A DNA stretch of 64,000 nt, from NCBI GenBank assembly GCA_022571845.1, contig JACZXB010000001.1, forward strand, positions 310,001-374,000. Direction: 5' to 3'. This DNA is from Candidatus Zixiibacteriota bacterium. Lineage in GTDB: Bacteria; Zixibacteria; MSB-5A5; GN15; FEB-12. Of the stretch, positions 9,019 through 18,392 are shown piece after piece. Position numbers and translations under genes: made by a program. Within the stretch, counting starts at the first letter, position 1, and each line of letters begins with the position of its first letter. Under the pieces are notes generated by a model, which did not search any database, was not told the origin of the DNA, and saw only the letters and a list, made by a program, of their open reading frames with translations.

Positions 9019-10135
9019 AAGTCTTTTCACTACTAATAAAGCTGCCAAGATAGCTTTCAATTTTATCTATCATTTTGGAGTAGCCGAAATAATTCTGCCA
9101 GCGGGTTCTTCCGGCCTGTCCCATTTGTCTTAGTTTTTCTTCTGATGACTGAAGTGACAAAACGGCTTCTGCAATCTCAGCCGCGTTTTGGGGCTCGACT
9201 AACAAGGCTGTTTCGTCGGCCACAACGACTTCAGGTATTCCGCCGACTCTGCTGGCTACAACTGCAAGCTCTGCTCTCATCCCTTCCAGAATGGCGATAC
9301 CAAACGGCTCTTCAATAGAGGGATGTATCATCAAATCACAGCCCTGCAAAATCTCTGTGACATTATCAAGCATTCCTGTCAATACGAAATATTTTTCGTG
9401 CCTCTGCTCTCTAATCATAGCTTGCAGTTCGCCTTTGAGCTGGCCGTCTCCGAGAAAAAGAAAAACTATCTCAGGACTCTTCTCTACAATCTTTGGCGCC
9501 GCCTCAATCAGAAAGCGATGTCCTTTTTGGTCAACAAAGCGTCCGCTGGTCACACATATAAAAGCGCTTCTATTTAAATCGAACCTTTCCAATACTTTAT
9601 CTCTGGCTGCTTTCTTATCAAAACTCAAATCTGTTTCGGGAATACCAATCGGTATAACTTCAACCTGCTCGGATGTTATATATTCAAATCTGGTTATCTG
9701 GTTTTTTAAAGCTTTCGACGGCACTATCACCCCATCGACAAGCTTGGGAGTCAGCACTTTATGAACCAGGCTGTTTTTTGTAATATCCAGCCCCAGCGAC
9801 CAGATAACTTTGCAGTCTTTTTCCAATTTTGCCGCCAGTCCGCCTAGCCTGAGGTCTTTGTTGAAATTGACCAGAATAATATCAATCTGCTTTGATTTTA
9901 TTTCAGAATAAATCTTGGCAATAGTGGCCGGATGAAAATCACCTGAGATGCTAAGAGGAATCTGTTTAATTTCCGGATTATTTGCAGACACTCTTTTTAG
10001 AAACTTCGAATTGTCGCGACCTGAGATATAAATATCATGTCCCTTCTGGTGAAGCCCGGCGCCAACCAGCCGAATCCATTCTTCCATGCCGCCGTAAGTA
10101 TCTTTGTCTATTGAATCCAAAAAAAGAATGTTCAT
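8990..10135 (-). CDS. GT4 family glycosyltransferase
   Basis: A 381-residue GT-B retaining glycosyltransferase. The N-terminal domain starts MNILFLDSIDKDTYGGMEEW, the usual glycine-rich acceptor-side loop. The C-terminal GT4 domain has the family pattern around GDGQLKGELQ, a PSIEEPFGIAILEGMRAELA motif with the paired glutamates of the EX7E signature, and VGGIPEVV. It would transfer a sugar from an activated donor in LPS or related glycan synthesis. Its ATG directly follows the TAG stop of msbA (no gap), so the two are co-transcribed. The exact linkage is unknown. Confidence 0.85.
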   Translation of the reverse strand: MNILFLDSIDKDTYGGMEEWIRLVGAGLHQKGHDIYISGRDNSKFLKRVSANNPEIKQIPLSISGDFHPATIAKIYSEIKSKQIDIILVNFNKDLRLGGLAAKLEKDCKVIWSLGLDITKNSLVHKVLTPKLVDGVIVPSKALKNQITRFEYITSEQVEVIPIGIPETDLSFDKKAARDKVLERFDLNRSAFICVTSGRFVDQKGHRFLIEAAPKIVEKSPEIVFLFLGDGQLKGELQAMIREQRHEKYFVLTGMLDNVTEILQGCDLMIHPSIEEPFGIAILEGMRAELAVVASRVGGIPEVVVADETALLVEPQNAAEIAEAVLSLQSSEEKLRQMGQAGRTRWQNYFGYSKMIDKIESYLGSFISSEKTYGTSETART

Positions 10136-12031
10136 CTATACTTCCTGAAACTGCAGCGAATATAGCCGGTTGTATAAGCCGTCATTCGACAACAGGTCGC
10201 TGTGATTTCCACTCTCTACAATTCTGCCATCATCAATTACTATAATCCTGTCAGCATGTTTTATGGTCGACAGCCGGTGAGCAATAACTAGTACCGTACG
10301 GCCGGACATCAAGCGGTCAATCGCCTGCTGCACCAACAGTTCTGATTCTGTATCGAGCGCCGAAGTTGCTTCATCAAAAATTAATATCTGCGGGTTCTTC
10401 AGCAGCGCCCGGGCAATAGCCAGGCGTTGTCTTTGACCGCCTGATAGCATAACCCCGCGGTTGCCGACTTCACTCTCATAACCCTTTGCAAACTCTTCAA
10501 TAAACTGATGGGCGTTGGCCATTTTGGCGGCTTCAATTATTTCCTGCCGGCCGATATCTTCTAAGCCATAGGCGATATTGTTGGCAATAGTGTCGTTAAA
10601 AAGAAGCGTCTCCTGGGTGACAATACCCATCAGATTTCTAAGTGAAGCAAGCTTGATTTGCCGAATATCTATACCGTCGATCGAAATTATACCTGACTGC
10701 GGCTGATAGAAGCGCGGCAGCAGATCCAATAAAGTAGATTTGCCCGCACCTGACGGGCCGACCACCGCTACAACTTCACCGCTGTTTACTGTAAATGAAA
10801 CATTATCTAAGACCTGCTCGGTTTCATTATAACTGAAACTAACTGCCTCATAACTGATAGAATGATTAAATTTCGTCATTGTTTTCGAATCGGGTCTATC
10901 GACAATCTTCTCGTCAGCATCGATTACTTCAAAAATTCTTTCAGCAGCCGCCAGACCTTCCTGAAGTTTAACATGAATCTGGGTCAGTGATTTTACCGGC
11001 CGAATCATAGTAAACATGGCAAAGATGAAAGTCATAAAGTCGCCGGCATCTATTTCACCTGAGCCGGAAATAATCTGCCGGCCGGCATAAAGCAGAATCA
11101 TGACACCGGCAGCTGTCGCCAGCATATCGTTTATGGGGGAGGCCAGATGCCTGATACGAGTCATGCGCAGCAGTGACCTGAAATAATCTTTGGTGGCAGC
11201 AAAGAACTTTTTTAGCTCAAATTTTTCCATGGCGAAGGCTTTGACTACCCTCATATTAGTGATTGATTCTTCTAAAACAGAGTTTACATCAGCCATCTTT
11301 TCCTGCGAACGCTCCGAATATTTGCGAAGTTTGTTGCCGACGAACCAGATAAAGCCGAAAACAATCGGCAGCACCACCATCGCCAGCAGCGTCAGCTTCC
11401 AGCTGAGAATTATCAGAAAGGAAAAGAGCACCCCCGCCATTAATAAATCCGTCACCAGCCGGTTAAAACCGATATCAATTGACTCGTTTAAGACCACCAC
11501 ATCATTGGTGACTCTCGAAATTATCTGACCGGTTCGGCGACGGTGAAAATAATCAAGCGAAAGCCGCTGATATTTGGCAAACAGTTCATTACGAAATTTT
11601 CGAATAACCGACTGCTGTACGAAAGCCATGAAGAAACCCTGCACATACAAAAATATATTCTTAGCCAGCACGATTATCAAAATCAGCCAGCAAAACTTTA
11701 TCAGCATGTCCTGACGGTCATCGGCCTCAACAAAATCATTGACCCAGCTTTTCATCGTCTCACGAATGTTGTCAGCCATACTAGCCAGTTGCTCATCAAT
11801 GGTGACAGAGTTATCTGATGGAGAAACTTTTTGGACATTTTCGGTTCGGGTTTCGAACAGCGGCAGGTTTTCTACCTGAAAAAGAGTCATCATCAGCGGT
11901 CCGGCTATCCAGACCAGCATCCCGGAAAAGATGGCATGCAGGGCGGCAGAAAAAGAGGCCACCGCCAGCTGCTTCCAGTAACTTCTTAGTATCAGAAATG
12001 TTCTTTTATAAAAATTCAATAGTTCTTCCAA
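10136..12031 (-). CDS. msbA: MsbA-like lipid A/LPS flippase, ABC exporter
   Basis: A 631-residue half-transporter with a six-helix exporter domain (about 20-370) fused to an ATPase. The ATPase has Walker A GPSGAGKST, signature LSGGQRQRLAIARALL, Walker B ILIFDEATSALD and the H-loop IAHRLST. Family members flip lipid A-core from the inner to the outer leaflet of the inner membrane. Its position at the head of four glycosyltransferase genes supports that role over a drug exporter. A periplasmic or loop insert between helices 1 and 2 (about 50-115) is longer than in E. coli MsbA. The only upstream start is TTG at 12031, six bases after an in-frame TAA, with no clear ribosome site. Confidence 0.88.
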   Translation of the reverse strand: MEELLNFYKRTFLILRSYWKQLAVASFSAALHAIFSGMLVWIAGPLMMTLFQVENLPLFETRTENVQKVSPSDNSVTIDEQLASMADNIRETMKSWVNDFVEADDRQDMLIKFCWLILIIVLAKNIFLYVQGFFMAFVQQSVIRKFRNELFAKYQRLSLDYFHRRRTGQIISRVTNDVVVLNESIDIGFNRLVTDLLMAGVLFSFLIILSWKLTLLAMVVLPIVFGFIWFVGNKLRKYSERSQEKMADVNSVLEESITNMRVVKAFAMEKFELKKFFAATKDYFRSLLRMTRIRHLASPINDMLATAAGVMILLYAGRQIISGSGEIDAGDFMTFIFAMFTMIRPVKSLTQIHVKLQEGLAAAERIFEVIDADEKIVDRPDSKTMTKFNHSISYEAVSFSYNETEQVLDNVSFTVNSGEVVAVVGPSGAGKSTLLDLLPRFYQPQSGIISIDGIDIRQIKLASLRNLMGIVTQETLLFNDTIANNIAYGLEDIGRQEIIEAAKMANAHQFIEEFAKGYESEVGNRGVMLSGGQRQRLAIARALLKNPQILIFDEATSALDTESELLVQQAIDRLMSGRTVLVIAHRLSTIKHADRIIVIDDGRIVESGNHSDLLSNDGLYNRLYSLQFQEV

Positions 12032-12097
12032 AATTTAGTTAATTAATAAATATGGCATATCCGGTGTGGCAAGTCAATGCACCTAAGAGCAAGGCCA

Positions 12098-12784
12098 TTA
12101 TATGGTTATGCGATAAGAATCGGACGGTATAGCCAGCTCGAAGCGGCCGGAAGGAATTTTCGCAGAGCTTTTGTATATTCTGCGGCCGCCTTTGACGCGT
12201 ACAGACTGCTTATCATCAAATTTAAATTCGTTTAGTCGCCAGCCTTTGTCTTCTTTGACATATTTTAGTGACATCAGCCAGCTGCAGCCCGTGGCAGAAA
12301 TTTCGAAGCTTTTCTTTTTGTTTTCATTTATCAGAGTTCTGATTTCGAGCCCGGTTTCCGACAGAGCTGAGTCCGGCAGCTCAGAAAAATATTTGAAAAC
12401 CGGCAATCCGCTCAGGCTGCCCTGACAGTTGAAACTGCTAAACAGAGCGTCAATCGACTCCTGCAAAAATTCGTTCGCAGCCGGAAAAAAAATATGCAGA
12501 GAATCGCTGGTAAGTCTCCCCCGAAAAGCCCCTTTGTTAAAATAAGCCCGCCCAAACATTGCGATGACTGAATCAGTCTGGTAGAGGTCAAGACGAAGCG
12601 AGGTCGGCTTGCCCTGGCGCCGGATTTTCACATCAAACAGATAAGCCTCTGCTTCAACTTTCTGCTGTCCTACTCCAGTCTCGTCAGTCATTGAAAGACC
12701 ATAGCCGCCGCACGATATATAAACAACCAATAGTGACAGAGCTAGAAAATTTGAGAGATAAATATTTGCTGCCTTCTTTATCAA
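12098..12784 (-). CDS. putative outer-membrane lipoprotein, LolA/LolB- or DUF4292-like
   Basis: A 228-residue protein with an N-terminal hydrophobic segment ending in VVYISCGG, a plausible lipoprotein cleavage site. The rest is beta-rich (for example KPTSLRLDLYQTDSVIAMFG), resembling the LolA/LolB-type half-barrel or DUF4292 lipoproteins that bind lipids or lipoproteins. It begins at a TTG that overlaps the TGA of the site-2 protease gene (TTGA). The next in-frame ATG lies after the lipobox, so the TTG start is favoured. It is next to msbA, which fits an envelope-assembly role. Assignment is by fold impression only. Confidence 0.55.
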   Translation of the reverse strand: MIKKAANIYLSNFLALSLLVVYISCGGYGLSMTDETGVGQQKVEAEAYLFDVKIRRQGKPTSLRLDLYQTDSVIAMFGRAYFNKGAFRGRLTSDSLHIFFPAANEFLQESIDALFSSFNCQGSLSGLPVFKYFSELPDSALSETGLEIRTLINENKKKSFEISATGCSWLMSLKYVKEDKGWRLNEFKFDDKQSVRVKGGRRIYKSSAKIPSGRFELAIPSDSYRITI

Positions 12785-13404
12785 TTTATTGACACCCCTG
12801 AAAACAGCTGGAAGAAGAATATGAAAAGCGGCCCGATTATCAGCCAGACGCCTCCCATCATAATCATCGCCAGCAGCAGAAACGGCGCAACCGTATCAAT
12901 CTTGTCCAGTGTGGGGCCGTAGGATTCGGGCAAAAGATTGCGCAGAATGTGGGAACCGTCCAGCGGAAACAGCGGCAACAGGTTAAATACAGCCAGTCCA
13001 ACATTTATTGAAACGGAATAGTACAAAAACATATATAACGCTTCCGGAACACCAATCTGGCTGGCAAATCTGAAAATCATACCAAAAATAAATGCTAAAG
13101 CAAAATTTGAAAGCGGCCCTGCTGCCGATATCCAAAAATCAGCAACTCTCGGATTTCGCAGGTTATACGGATTTATCGGGACCGGCTTGGCCCAGCCGAA
13201 TTTGAAACCGGATAAAAACATTGTCAGAGTTCCCAGAGGATCCAGATGAGCCAGAGGATTCAGAGTCAGTCGCCCCAGATCACGGGCGGTGCTGTCGCCG
13301 AATTTTAAGGCTGTCCAGGCATGGAAAAATTCGTGGACAGTCAGTGCAAACAATATTGCCGGCAAAGCCAGCAGCGCCCGCAGTAAGAATTCCTGATTGA
13401 ACAT
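12781..13404 (-). CDS. site-2 protease (M50) family membrane metalloprotease
   Basis: A 207-residue, multi-spanning M50 peptidase of the short, PDZ-less type. The zinc-binding HExxH is H24-E25-x-x-H28 in TVHEFFHAW, within the first transmembrane segment. The second motif is near residue 140 (NLLPLFPLDGSH), where the Asp completes the zinc site. Such proteins cut within the membrane, often releasing transcription factors or clearing signal peptides; the substrate is unknown here. It overlaps the downstream lipoprotein gene by four bases, implying translational coupling. Starts at ATG. Confidence 0.88.
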   Translation of the reverse strand: MFNQEFLLRALLALPAILFALTVHEFFHAWTALKFGDSTARDLGRLTLNPLAHLDPLGTLTMFLSGFKFGWAKPVPINPYNLRNPRVADFWISAAGPLSNFALAFIFGMIFRFASQIGVPEALYMFLYYSVSINVGLAVFNLLPLFPLDGSHILRNLLPESYGPTLDKIDTVAPFLLLAMIMMGGVWLIIGPLFIFFFQLFSGVSIN

Positions 13405-13486
13405 ACTATCTTATACCAACAGACTGGCCTTACATAAACAAAAAACAGGCCGGCTACTTTTGAGAATATACGAAACAAAAATAGCG

Positions 13487-14821
13487 TTAACTGTGTATGC
13501 CTCTTAAGGCCACAACTTCGACTACCCGTCTTATGCCTAATACAAAGGCGCCGATTCTTAGTGTCGTCTTGTAATCAGCGGAACTTTTCCAGACGTCGTC
13601 AAAAGCCATCACCATTTTTTCTTCAAGCCGGCGATTGACTTCTTCTTCGGTCCAGAAATAGCCCAGCCGGTTCTGTACCCACTCAAAATAGGAGACAGTT
13701 ACACCGCCGGCGTTGCAGAGAATATCCGGTATTACTGTTATTTTTTTCTTTTTAAGAATAACGTCTGCTTCGGGAGTTACCGGACCATTGGCGCCCTCGG
13801 CCAGAATTTTACATTTCACTCTTGATGCGTTCGTTTTGGTAATCTGGTTTTCAAGTGCCGCCGGTATCAGGATATCAACTTTCTGAAACATAATTTCTTT
13901 GGGGTTGGCTTTGACAGCGCCTTTGAAACCCACAATAGTTTTCTTGGCTTTGACGTAGTCGCTGAGCGCTTTGATGTCAATTCCTTTTGGATTATGCAGA
14001 GCGCCGTTTACTTCGGAAATATAAGTAAACTTAACTCCCATCTCTTCCAGAAGTCGGGCCGAGACTGAACCAACATTACCAAAACCCTGTACTGCTGCTG
14101 TCGCCTGGCTCAAATCAAGCCCAATTCTAGCGGCAGTTTCCCTGATAGTAATCATTACTCCCCGGCCGGTAGCTTCCAGTCGACCTTTGGAACCACCCAG
14201 CACCAGCGGCTTGCCGGTGACAGCGGCGGGTTCGGCATGTCCTTCATGCATCGAAATAGTATCCATAATCCAGGCCATCACCTGGGGACCGGTGCCGACA
14301 TCGGGCGCGGGGACATCAGATTCCGGACCTAAGACATGCATCATATCGGCAGCGTAGCGACGAGTGAGTCTCTCCAGTTCACCTACCGACATTTTGTTGG
14401 GGTCACAAATTACGCCTCCTTTGCCACCTCCAAAGGGGATATTGACAACCGCACATTTCCAGGTCATCCAGGCTGCCAGTGCCTGAACTTCATCAAGAGT
14501 TACATCGGGATGATAACGGATGCCTCCCTTGGCCGGACCGCGCGCTATAGAATGCTGCACCCGGTAACCCACGAATATTTTATAGGTGCCGTCATCCATA
14601 CGCACCGGCAGATTGCAAATAGTACTGCGTCGCGGCATTTTTATGAAATTGATTAAAGACTTGTCGAGATCCAGTAATTTTGCAGCCTGGTCGATCTGTT
14701 TTAAGACATTCCCAAATATTGAAATAGGCAGAGTAGTTGTTTTCTTTAAGACCAGACGCCTGGGGTGACGCGGCGCCAGCCGTCGTATCTTATTTGAACT
14801 GGCTATAACAGATTTTGCCAT
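13487..14821 (-). CDS. gdhA: Glu/Leu/Phe/Val dehydrogenase (probable glutamate dehydrogenase)
   Basis: A 444-residue NAD(P)-dependent amino-acid dehydrogenase that interconverts glutamate and 2-oxoglutarate plus ammonia. Visible signatures are the substrate-binding GPAKGGIRYHP, the catalytic lysine region VVNIPFGGGKGG, PAPDVGTG, and the Rossmann segment VQGFGNVGSVSARLL. Length fits the hexameric class, with an N-terminal extension of about 25 basic residues. The ATG at 14821 has a good ribosome site (AAGGAG) nine bases upstream. It follows the DNA glycosylase gene closely. Cofactor choice (NAD or NADP) is not decided. Confidence 0.9.
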   Translation of the reverse strand: MAKSVIASSNKIRRLAPRHPRRLVLKKTTTLPISIFGNVLKQIDQAAKLLDLDKSLINFIKMPRRSTICNLPVRMDDGTYKIFVGYRVQHSIARGPAKGGIRYHPDVTLDEVQALAAWMTWKCAVVNIPFGGGKGGVICDPNKMSVGELERLTRRYAADMMHVLGPESDVPAPDVGTGPQVMAWIMDTISMHEGHAEPAAVTGKPLVLGGSKGRLEATGRGVMITIRETAARIGLDLSQATAAVQGFGNVGSVSARLLEEMGVKFTYISEVNGALHNPKGIDIKALSDYVKAKKTIVGFKGAVKANPKEIMFQKVDILIPAALENQITKTNASRVKCKILAEGANGPVTPEADVILKKKKITVIPDILCNAGGVTVSYFEWVQNRLGYFWTEEEVNRRLEEKMVMAFDDVWKSSADYKTTLRIGAFVLGIRRVVEVVALRGIHS

Positions 14822-14849
14822 CAGGGCAGTCTCCTTAGTCGGCCTTTTT

Positions 14850-15443
14850 TTACGGCCGCAGCGAAATCAGCTGAGAGTTCTTGTCATAAAAACGCCACAG
14901 CCTGCCGGCGCCTTCTTTAATTCCGACTCGTGTGGTTTTTCCAATACTTTTCACCTCCCTTTGGCGGTCTTCAAGATAGAGGGTATTCCCTGTTAAATCA
15001 AGACCGCTATGCACTTTAGAAATGCCAAACGAACGGCAAAATCTGCCCGGACCCCTTAGCAAATCTTTCTCTTTGCAGCCGGGTGAATTTTCTTTCATCG
15101 ACTCCAGACCTTCTTCAGGCTCAGCCGCGCGCAGAAGTACTGCCGCTGCAAAATTCTCTTTTTCGGTCACAAAATTCAGGCAGTGATACATGCCGTAGAT
15201 AAAATAGACGTATGAAATTCCTCCCGGACCAAACATAACCGCCGTTCTTTTAGTCTTTCCTTTGGAGGCATGGCAGGCCGGATCATTTTTGCCAATATAA
15301 GCTTCGACTTCGACGATTCTGGCGGATAGCTTCTCATGCTGACCATTAAAAACAATCTGCTTGCCCAAAAGCTCTCTGGCTACTTGCAGGGTTGGACGTT
15401 CAAAAAATTTCCGGTTTAATTTGGTCGGTTTCTTAGCAGGCAC
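14850..15443 (-). CDS. 3-methyladenine (alkyladenine) DNA glycosylase, AAG/MPG family
   Basis: A 197-residue monofunctional DNA glycosylase of the AAG fold. It has the conserved blocks ARELLGKQIVF, RIVEVEAYIGKNDPACHAS (catalytic glutamate region), FGPGGISYVYFIYGMYHCLN and LRGPGRFCRSFGI. It flips out alkylated purines and cuts the glycosidic bond, starting base-excision repair in the cytoplasm. Length matches bacterial members. It lies between the MBL hydrolase (17-base gap) and glutamate dehydrogenase (28-base gap), all on the same strand. Confidence 0.92.
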   Translation of the reverse strand: MPAKKPTKLNRKFFERPTLQVARELLGKQIVFNGQHEKLSARIVEVEAYIGKNDPACHASKGKTKRTAVMFGPGGISYVYFIYGMYHCLNFVTEKENFAAAVLLRAAEPEEGLESMKENSPGCKEKDLLRGPGRFCRSFGISKVHSGLDLTGNTLYLEDRQREVKSIGKTTRVGIKEGAGRLWRFYDKNSQLISLRP

Positions 15444-15460
15444 TTTTCTTATTCTCTCAC

Positions 15461-16099
15461 TTAAACCATGCTCTCGAAAAAGAAGGGATTGTTTCTGCGT
15501 TCGGCGCCGACTGTGGTGCTGGGACCGTGACCGGGCAGGCAGACTATGCCATCCGGCAGAGGCAATATCTTTTTCTGGATAGAATCCATTAAAGTTTTAA
15601 ACGAGCCGCCCGGCAGGTCTGTTCTGCCGATCGACGACTGAAAGAGAGTGTCACCGCAGAATAAAATGCCTTCGGTTTCATCAAGAAAGCAGACTCCTGC
15701 TCTGGAATGACCGGGGGTGAACAGAACCCGCAAATTGATATCTCCAAAGCTGTAGGGTGTTTCATCTTCGAAAAGAAAGTCCGCATCGGGGGCGGTAATC
15801 GGCTGTCCCAGTAATGCCGAACCGTTTTCAGTTGTATCTTTTAAGAGGAGTTCTTCCCCTTTTCCAATATAGATTGGAATTTCATAGCGCTCTTTTATAT
15901 CTGCCAGCGCTCCGATATGGTCGCAATGGCCGTGTGTCAGCAAAATGGCCGTAAGCTTTATGCCCAGCGCATCGACTTTCTTGATAATCTGGTCCGGGTC
16001 TGCCCCGGGATCGATTATTATCCCCGATTTGCTGGCTTCGCTGAAATACAGATAGCAGTTGACTGCAAAATCACCGACCACTATTGTCTCAAGTTTCAT
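15461..16099 (-). CDS. MBL-fold metallo-hydrolase, glyoxalase II-like
   Basis: About 212 residues from the ATG at 16099; the frame stays open upstream to a TTG at 16138, but METKLET-type homologues start at the MKLETIVVG sequence. The metallo-beta-lactamase motif THGHCDHIG gives the H-x-H-x-D-H zinc site, followed by FTPGHSRAGVCF, FCGDTLFQ and CLPGHGPST. This is the hydroxyacylglutathione-hydrolase-like branch acting on thioesters or related substrates in the cytoplasm. It is divergent from prfB and is probably the first gene of the minus-strand block. True substrate unknown. Confidence 0.88.
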   Translation of the reverse strand: MKLETIVVGDFAVNCYLYFSEASKSGIIIDPGADPDQIIKKVDALGIKLTAILLTHGHCDHIGALADIKERYEIPIYIGKGEELLLKDTTENGSALLGQPITAPDADFLFEDETPYSFGDINLRVLFTPGHSRAGVCFLDETEGILFCGDTLFQSSIGRTDLPGGSFKTLMDSIQKKILPLPDGIVCLPGHGPSTTVGAERRNNPFFFESMV

Positions 16100-16237
16100 A
16101 TTAAAGAGCCAAGATATCGGCGCTCTCTGTCCTGTCAACCCAATTTCTTGATGTTTCGCTTGCTGATATTATAAAATTTCTGTTACATATTATCTGGCAG
16201 TAATGACAGCAGAGGTTTTAAGCGGAGACATTAGAGC

Positions 16238-17342
16238 GTGGAAATAGAAATAAAGAGCAAAATCCCGGAGTTAAAAGAGAAGCTTGAGAAGCTCGGGAGG
16301 TATCTTTGACCTCGACCGGCGCCGCCAGACTATCTTAAAACTCGAAAAAGAGTCCACCAGCCCCAAATTCTGGGATAATAATCAGGTCGCCCAGGCAGTT
16401 CTCAAAGAAATAGCCGCAGAGAAAAAGTGGGTAGAAACCCATGAAAAGCTGACTTGCGAGCTTGAGGATTTAGCCGAGCTCTGTTCACTTAGCGAAGGAG
16501 AAAACAATCCCCAAGACGAAAAAGATTTAAATGAGGCTATGGCAGAGCTGTCGCGCTCGGTAGACTCATTTGAGACTAACTCTCTTTTATCAGGCCCTGA
16601 CGATTTTCGCGATGCTTTAGTTTCTATTCATCCCGGCGCCGGCGGCACAGAATCCCAGGACTGGGCCAGTATGCTTTTTCGGATGTACAACCGCTGGTGC
16701 GAGCGCAAAGGCTTTTCGGTAGACCTTCTTGATTTCCAGCCGGGCGAAGAAGCCGGACTAAAATCGGCAACTATCAAAGTAAATGGTGACTTTGCTTTCG
16801 GGCTGTTAAAAACCGAGTCAGGCGTGCACCGCCTGGTACGGATATCTCCTTTTGACGCCAACTCGCGCAGACACACTTCCTTTGCTTCGGTACATGTCTA
16901 TCCGGTTGTGGAAGACAATGTCGAAATTAAGATTAAAGATGAAGACCTGCGCGTTGACACCTACCGGGCTTCAGGAGCCGGGGGCCAGCATGTTAACAAG
17001 ACGTCATCGGCCATAAGACTTACCCACACACCAAGTGGCATTGTAGTAACCTGTCAATCTGAACGGAGCCAGCACAAAAATAAAGAAGCCGCCATGACAG
17101 TTCTCAAATCAAAACTTTACCAGCTGGAACTTGAAAAGCAGGCTAAGAAAATGGAAAAATTTGCGAAGAACAAAAAGAAAATAGAATGGGGCTCTCAAAT
17201 TCGCTCTTATGTTTTTCATCCCTACAGCATGGTCAAAGACCACCGGACTTTGGTCGAAGTCGGTAACACTCAGGCTGTCATGGACGGCGACATCGATCAG
17301 TTTATAGATGCTTACCTCTCAGACCCTGATTTGAAAGATTAG
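16238..17342 (+). CDS. prfB: peptide chain release factor 2 (with +1 programmed frameshift)
   Basis: Translation starts at the GTG at 16238, reads 23 codons, meets an in-frame TGA at 16307-16309, and continues in the +1 frame from GAC at 16308 to the stop at 17342. The joined product is about 367 residues, the normal RF2 length, starting with a helical leader before LDLDRRRQ. It carries SPF in VRISPFDANS (the RF2 tripeptide that reads UGA) and the catalytic GGQ in RASGAGGQHVNKTSS. RF2 releases peptides at UAA and UGA. A GGAG lies about ten bases before the GTG. Reading only the second frame would lose the native N-terminus. Confidence 0.93.
16295..16310 (+). promoter_or_regulatory. RF2 autoregulatory +1 frameshift site
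   Basis: The sequence GGGAGGTATCTTTGAC matches the classic RF2 recoding site: an internal Shine-Dalgarno-like GGGAGG, the slippery CTT, then the poorly read stop TGA followed by C. Low RF2 lets the ribosome slip from CTT into the +1 frame, so RF2 limits its own synthesis. The two reading frames on either side match the RF2 N- and C-terminal parts. Confidence 0.92.
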
Positions 17343-17350
17343 CCTCTGAT

Positions 17351-18364
17351 ATGACCGAGCTAACCAACATATCTGCTCCCATGAAGGCGATTTATAAAAA
17401 AGCCAAATCCAGGAAGAGGCGAATCGTTTTCCCCGAAGGCTCCGAGCCCAGGACAATAAAAGCAATTGCGGCTATTCTCAAAAATCAGATCGCCGAAGTG
17501 ACGGTCTTAGGTGACAAAAATGAAATTAACAAACTTGCCTGCAACCTTTCGGTAGACTTAAGCCAGGCACTGCTGCTTGACCCCACAGCCAGCGATCTCT
17601 TTGACAAATTTGTCGCAGATTTTGTTAAAATCCGGCAGAAAAAAAATATTTCAAAAGAAAAAGCGATCCAGACCTTATCCAATCCTCTCTATTTTGGGGC
17701 TATGCTGGTGAGAAATTCCGAGGCCGATACGATGGTAGCCGGAGCAGCCAATACCACTGCCGACGTAATCAGGTCCGCCGTACGGGTTCTGGGACTTAAA
17801 AAAGCTGTCAAGACAGTTTCCAGCAGCTTTCTTATGATTATCCCTGAATATATGGGACAAAAAGACAAGGTTTTCCTTTTTGCCGACTGCGGCGTGCTGC
17901 CTGACCCTGACCCCGAAGAATTGGCTTCAATTGCAGTTTCAACTGCCGAAACTATGGAACTGCTTTTTGGGATAGAGCCAAACATCGCCCTCCTCTCTTT
18001 TTCTACAAAAGGCTCGGCCAGACATGCTGACGTAAATAAAGTGACCGAGACTTTGAAGATATTAAACAGAGATTTTCCAAACCTCAAAGTGGATGGCGAG
18101 CTGCAGCTTGATGCGGCCATCGTGCCTGCTGTACAAAAGCAAAAAGCGCCGGATTCTATTGTTGCGGGACAGGCCAATATCCTTATATTTCCTAGCCTGG
18201 ATGCAGGCAACATTGGCTATAAGCTGACTCAGCGTCTTGCTCAGGCCAAAGCAATTGGTCCGATTTTACAGGGGCTGACAAAACCGGTCAATGATTTGTC
18301 GCGCGGCTGCTCGGTAGAAGATATAATAGATGCCGCGGCCATTGCCTGCGTTATGGCGGAATGA
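17351..18364 (+). CDS. pta: phosphate acetyltransferase, short form
   Basis: A 337-residue PTA_PTB-type enzyme without the long N-terminal DRTGG region. It begins with KRRIVFPEGSEPRTIKA and contains VAGAANTTADVIRSAVRVL and VDGELQLDAAIVP, all standard for phosphotransacetylases. It interconverts acetyl-CoA and acetyl phosphate in the cytoplasm; no acetate kinase gene is in the window. It starts eight bases after prfB and is followed 28 bases later by pckA, so the three may share transcripts. Confidence 0.9.
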   Translation: MTELTNISAPMKAIYKKAKSRKRRIVFPEGSEPRTIKAIAAILKNQIAEVTVLGDKNEINKLACNLSVDLSQALLLDPTASDLFDKFVADFVKIRQKKNISKEKAIQTLSNPLYFGAMLVRNSEADTMVAGAANTTADVIRSAVRVLGLKKAVKTVSSSFLMIIPEYMGQKDKVFLFADCGVLPDPDPEELASIAVSTAETMELLFGIEPNIALLSFSTKGSARHADVNKVTETLKILNRDFPNLKVDGELQLDAAIVPAVQKQKAPDSIVAGQANILIFPSLDAGNIGYKLTQRLAQAKAIGPILQGLTKPVNDLSRGCSVEDIIDAAAIACVMAE

Positions 18365-18392
18365 AAAACAAAAAGGAGCTAAAAGCCTGAAG

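Noticed and set aside
9019-9060. TTG start for the second GT9 gene
   Set aside because: It would lengthen the overlap with the GT4 gene to 71 bases; the ATG at 9018 is simpler.
16284-17342. prfB as a gene starting within the second frame
   Set aside because: The start would lie inside the frameshift region and lose the native N-terminal helix; the upstream 23 codons match RF2.
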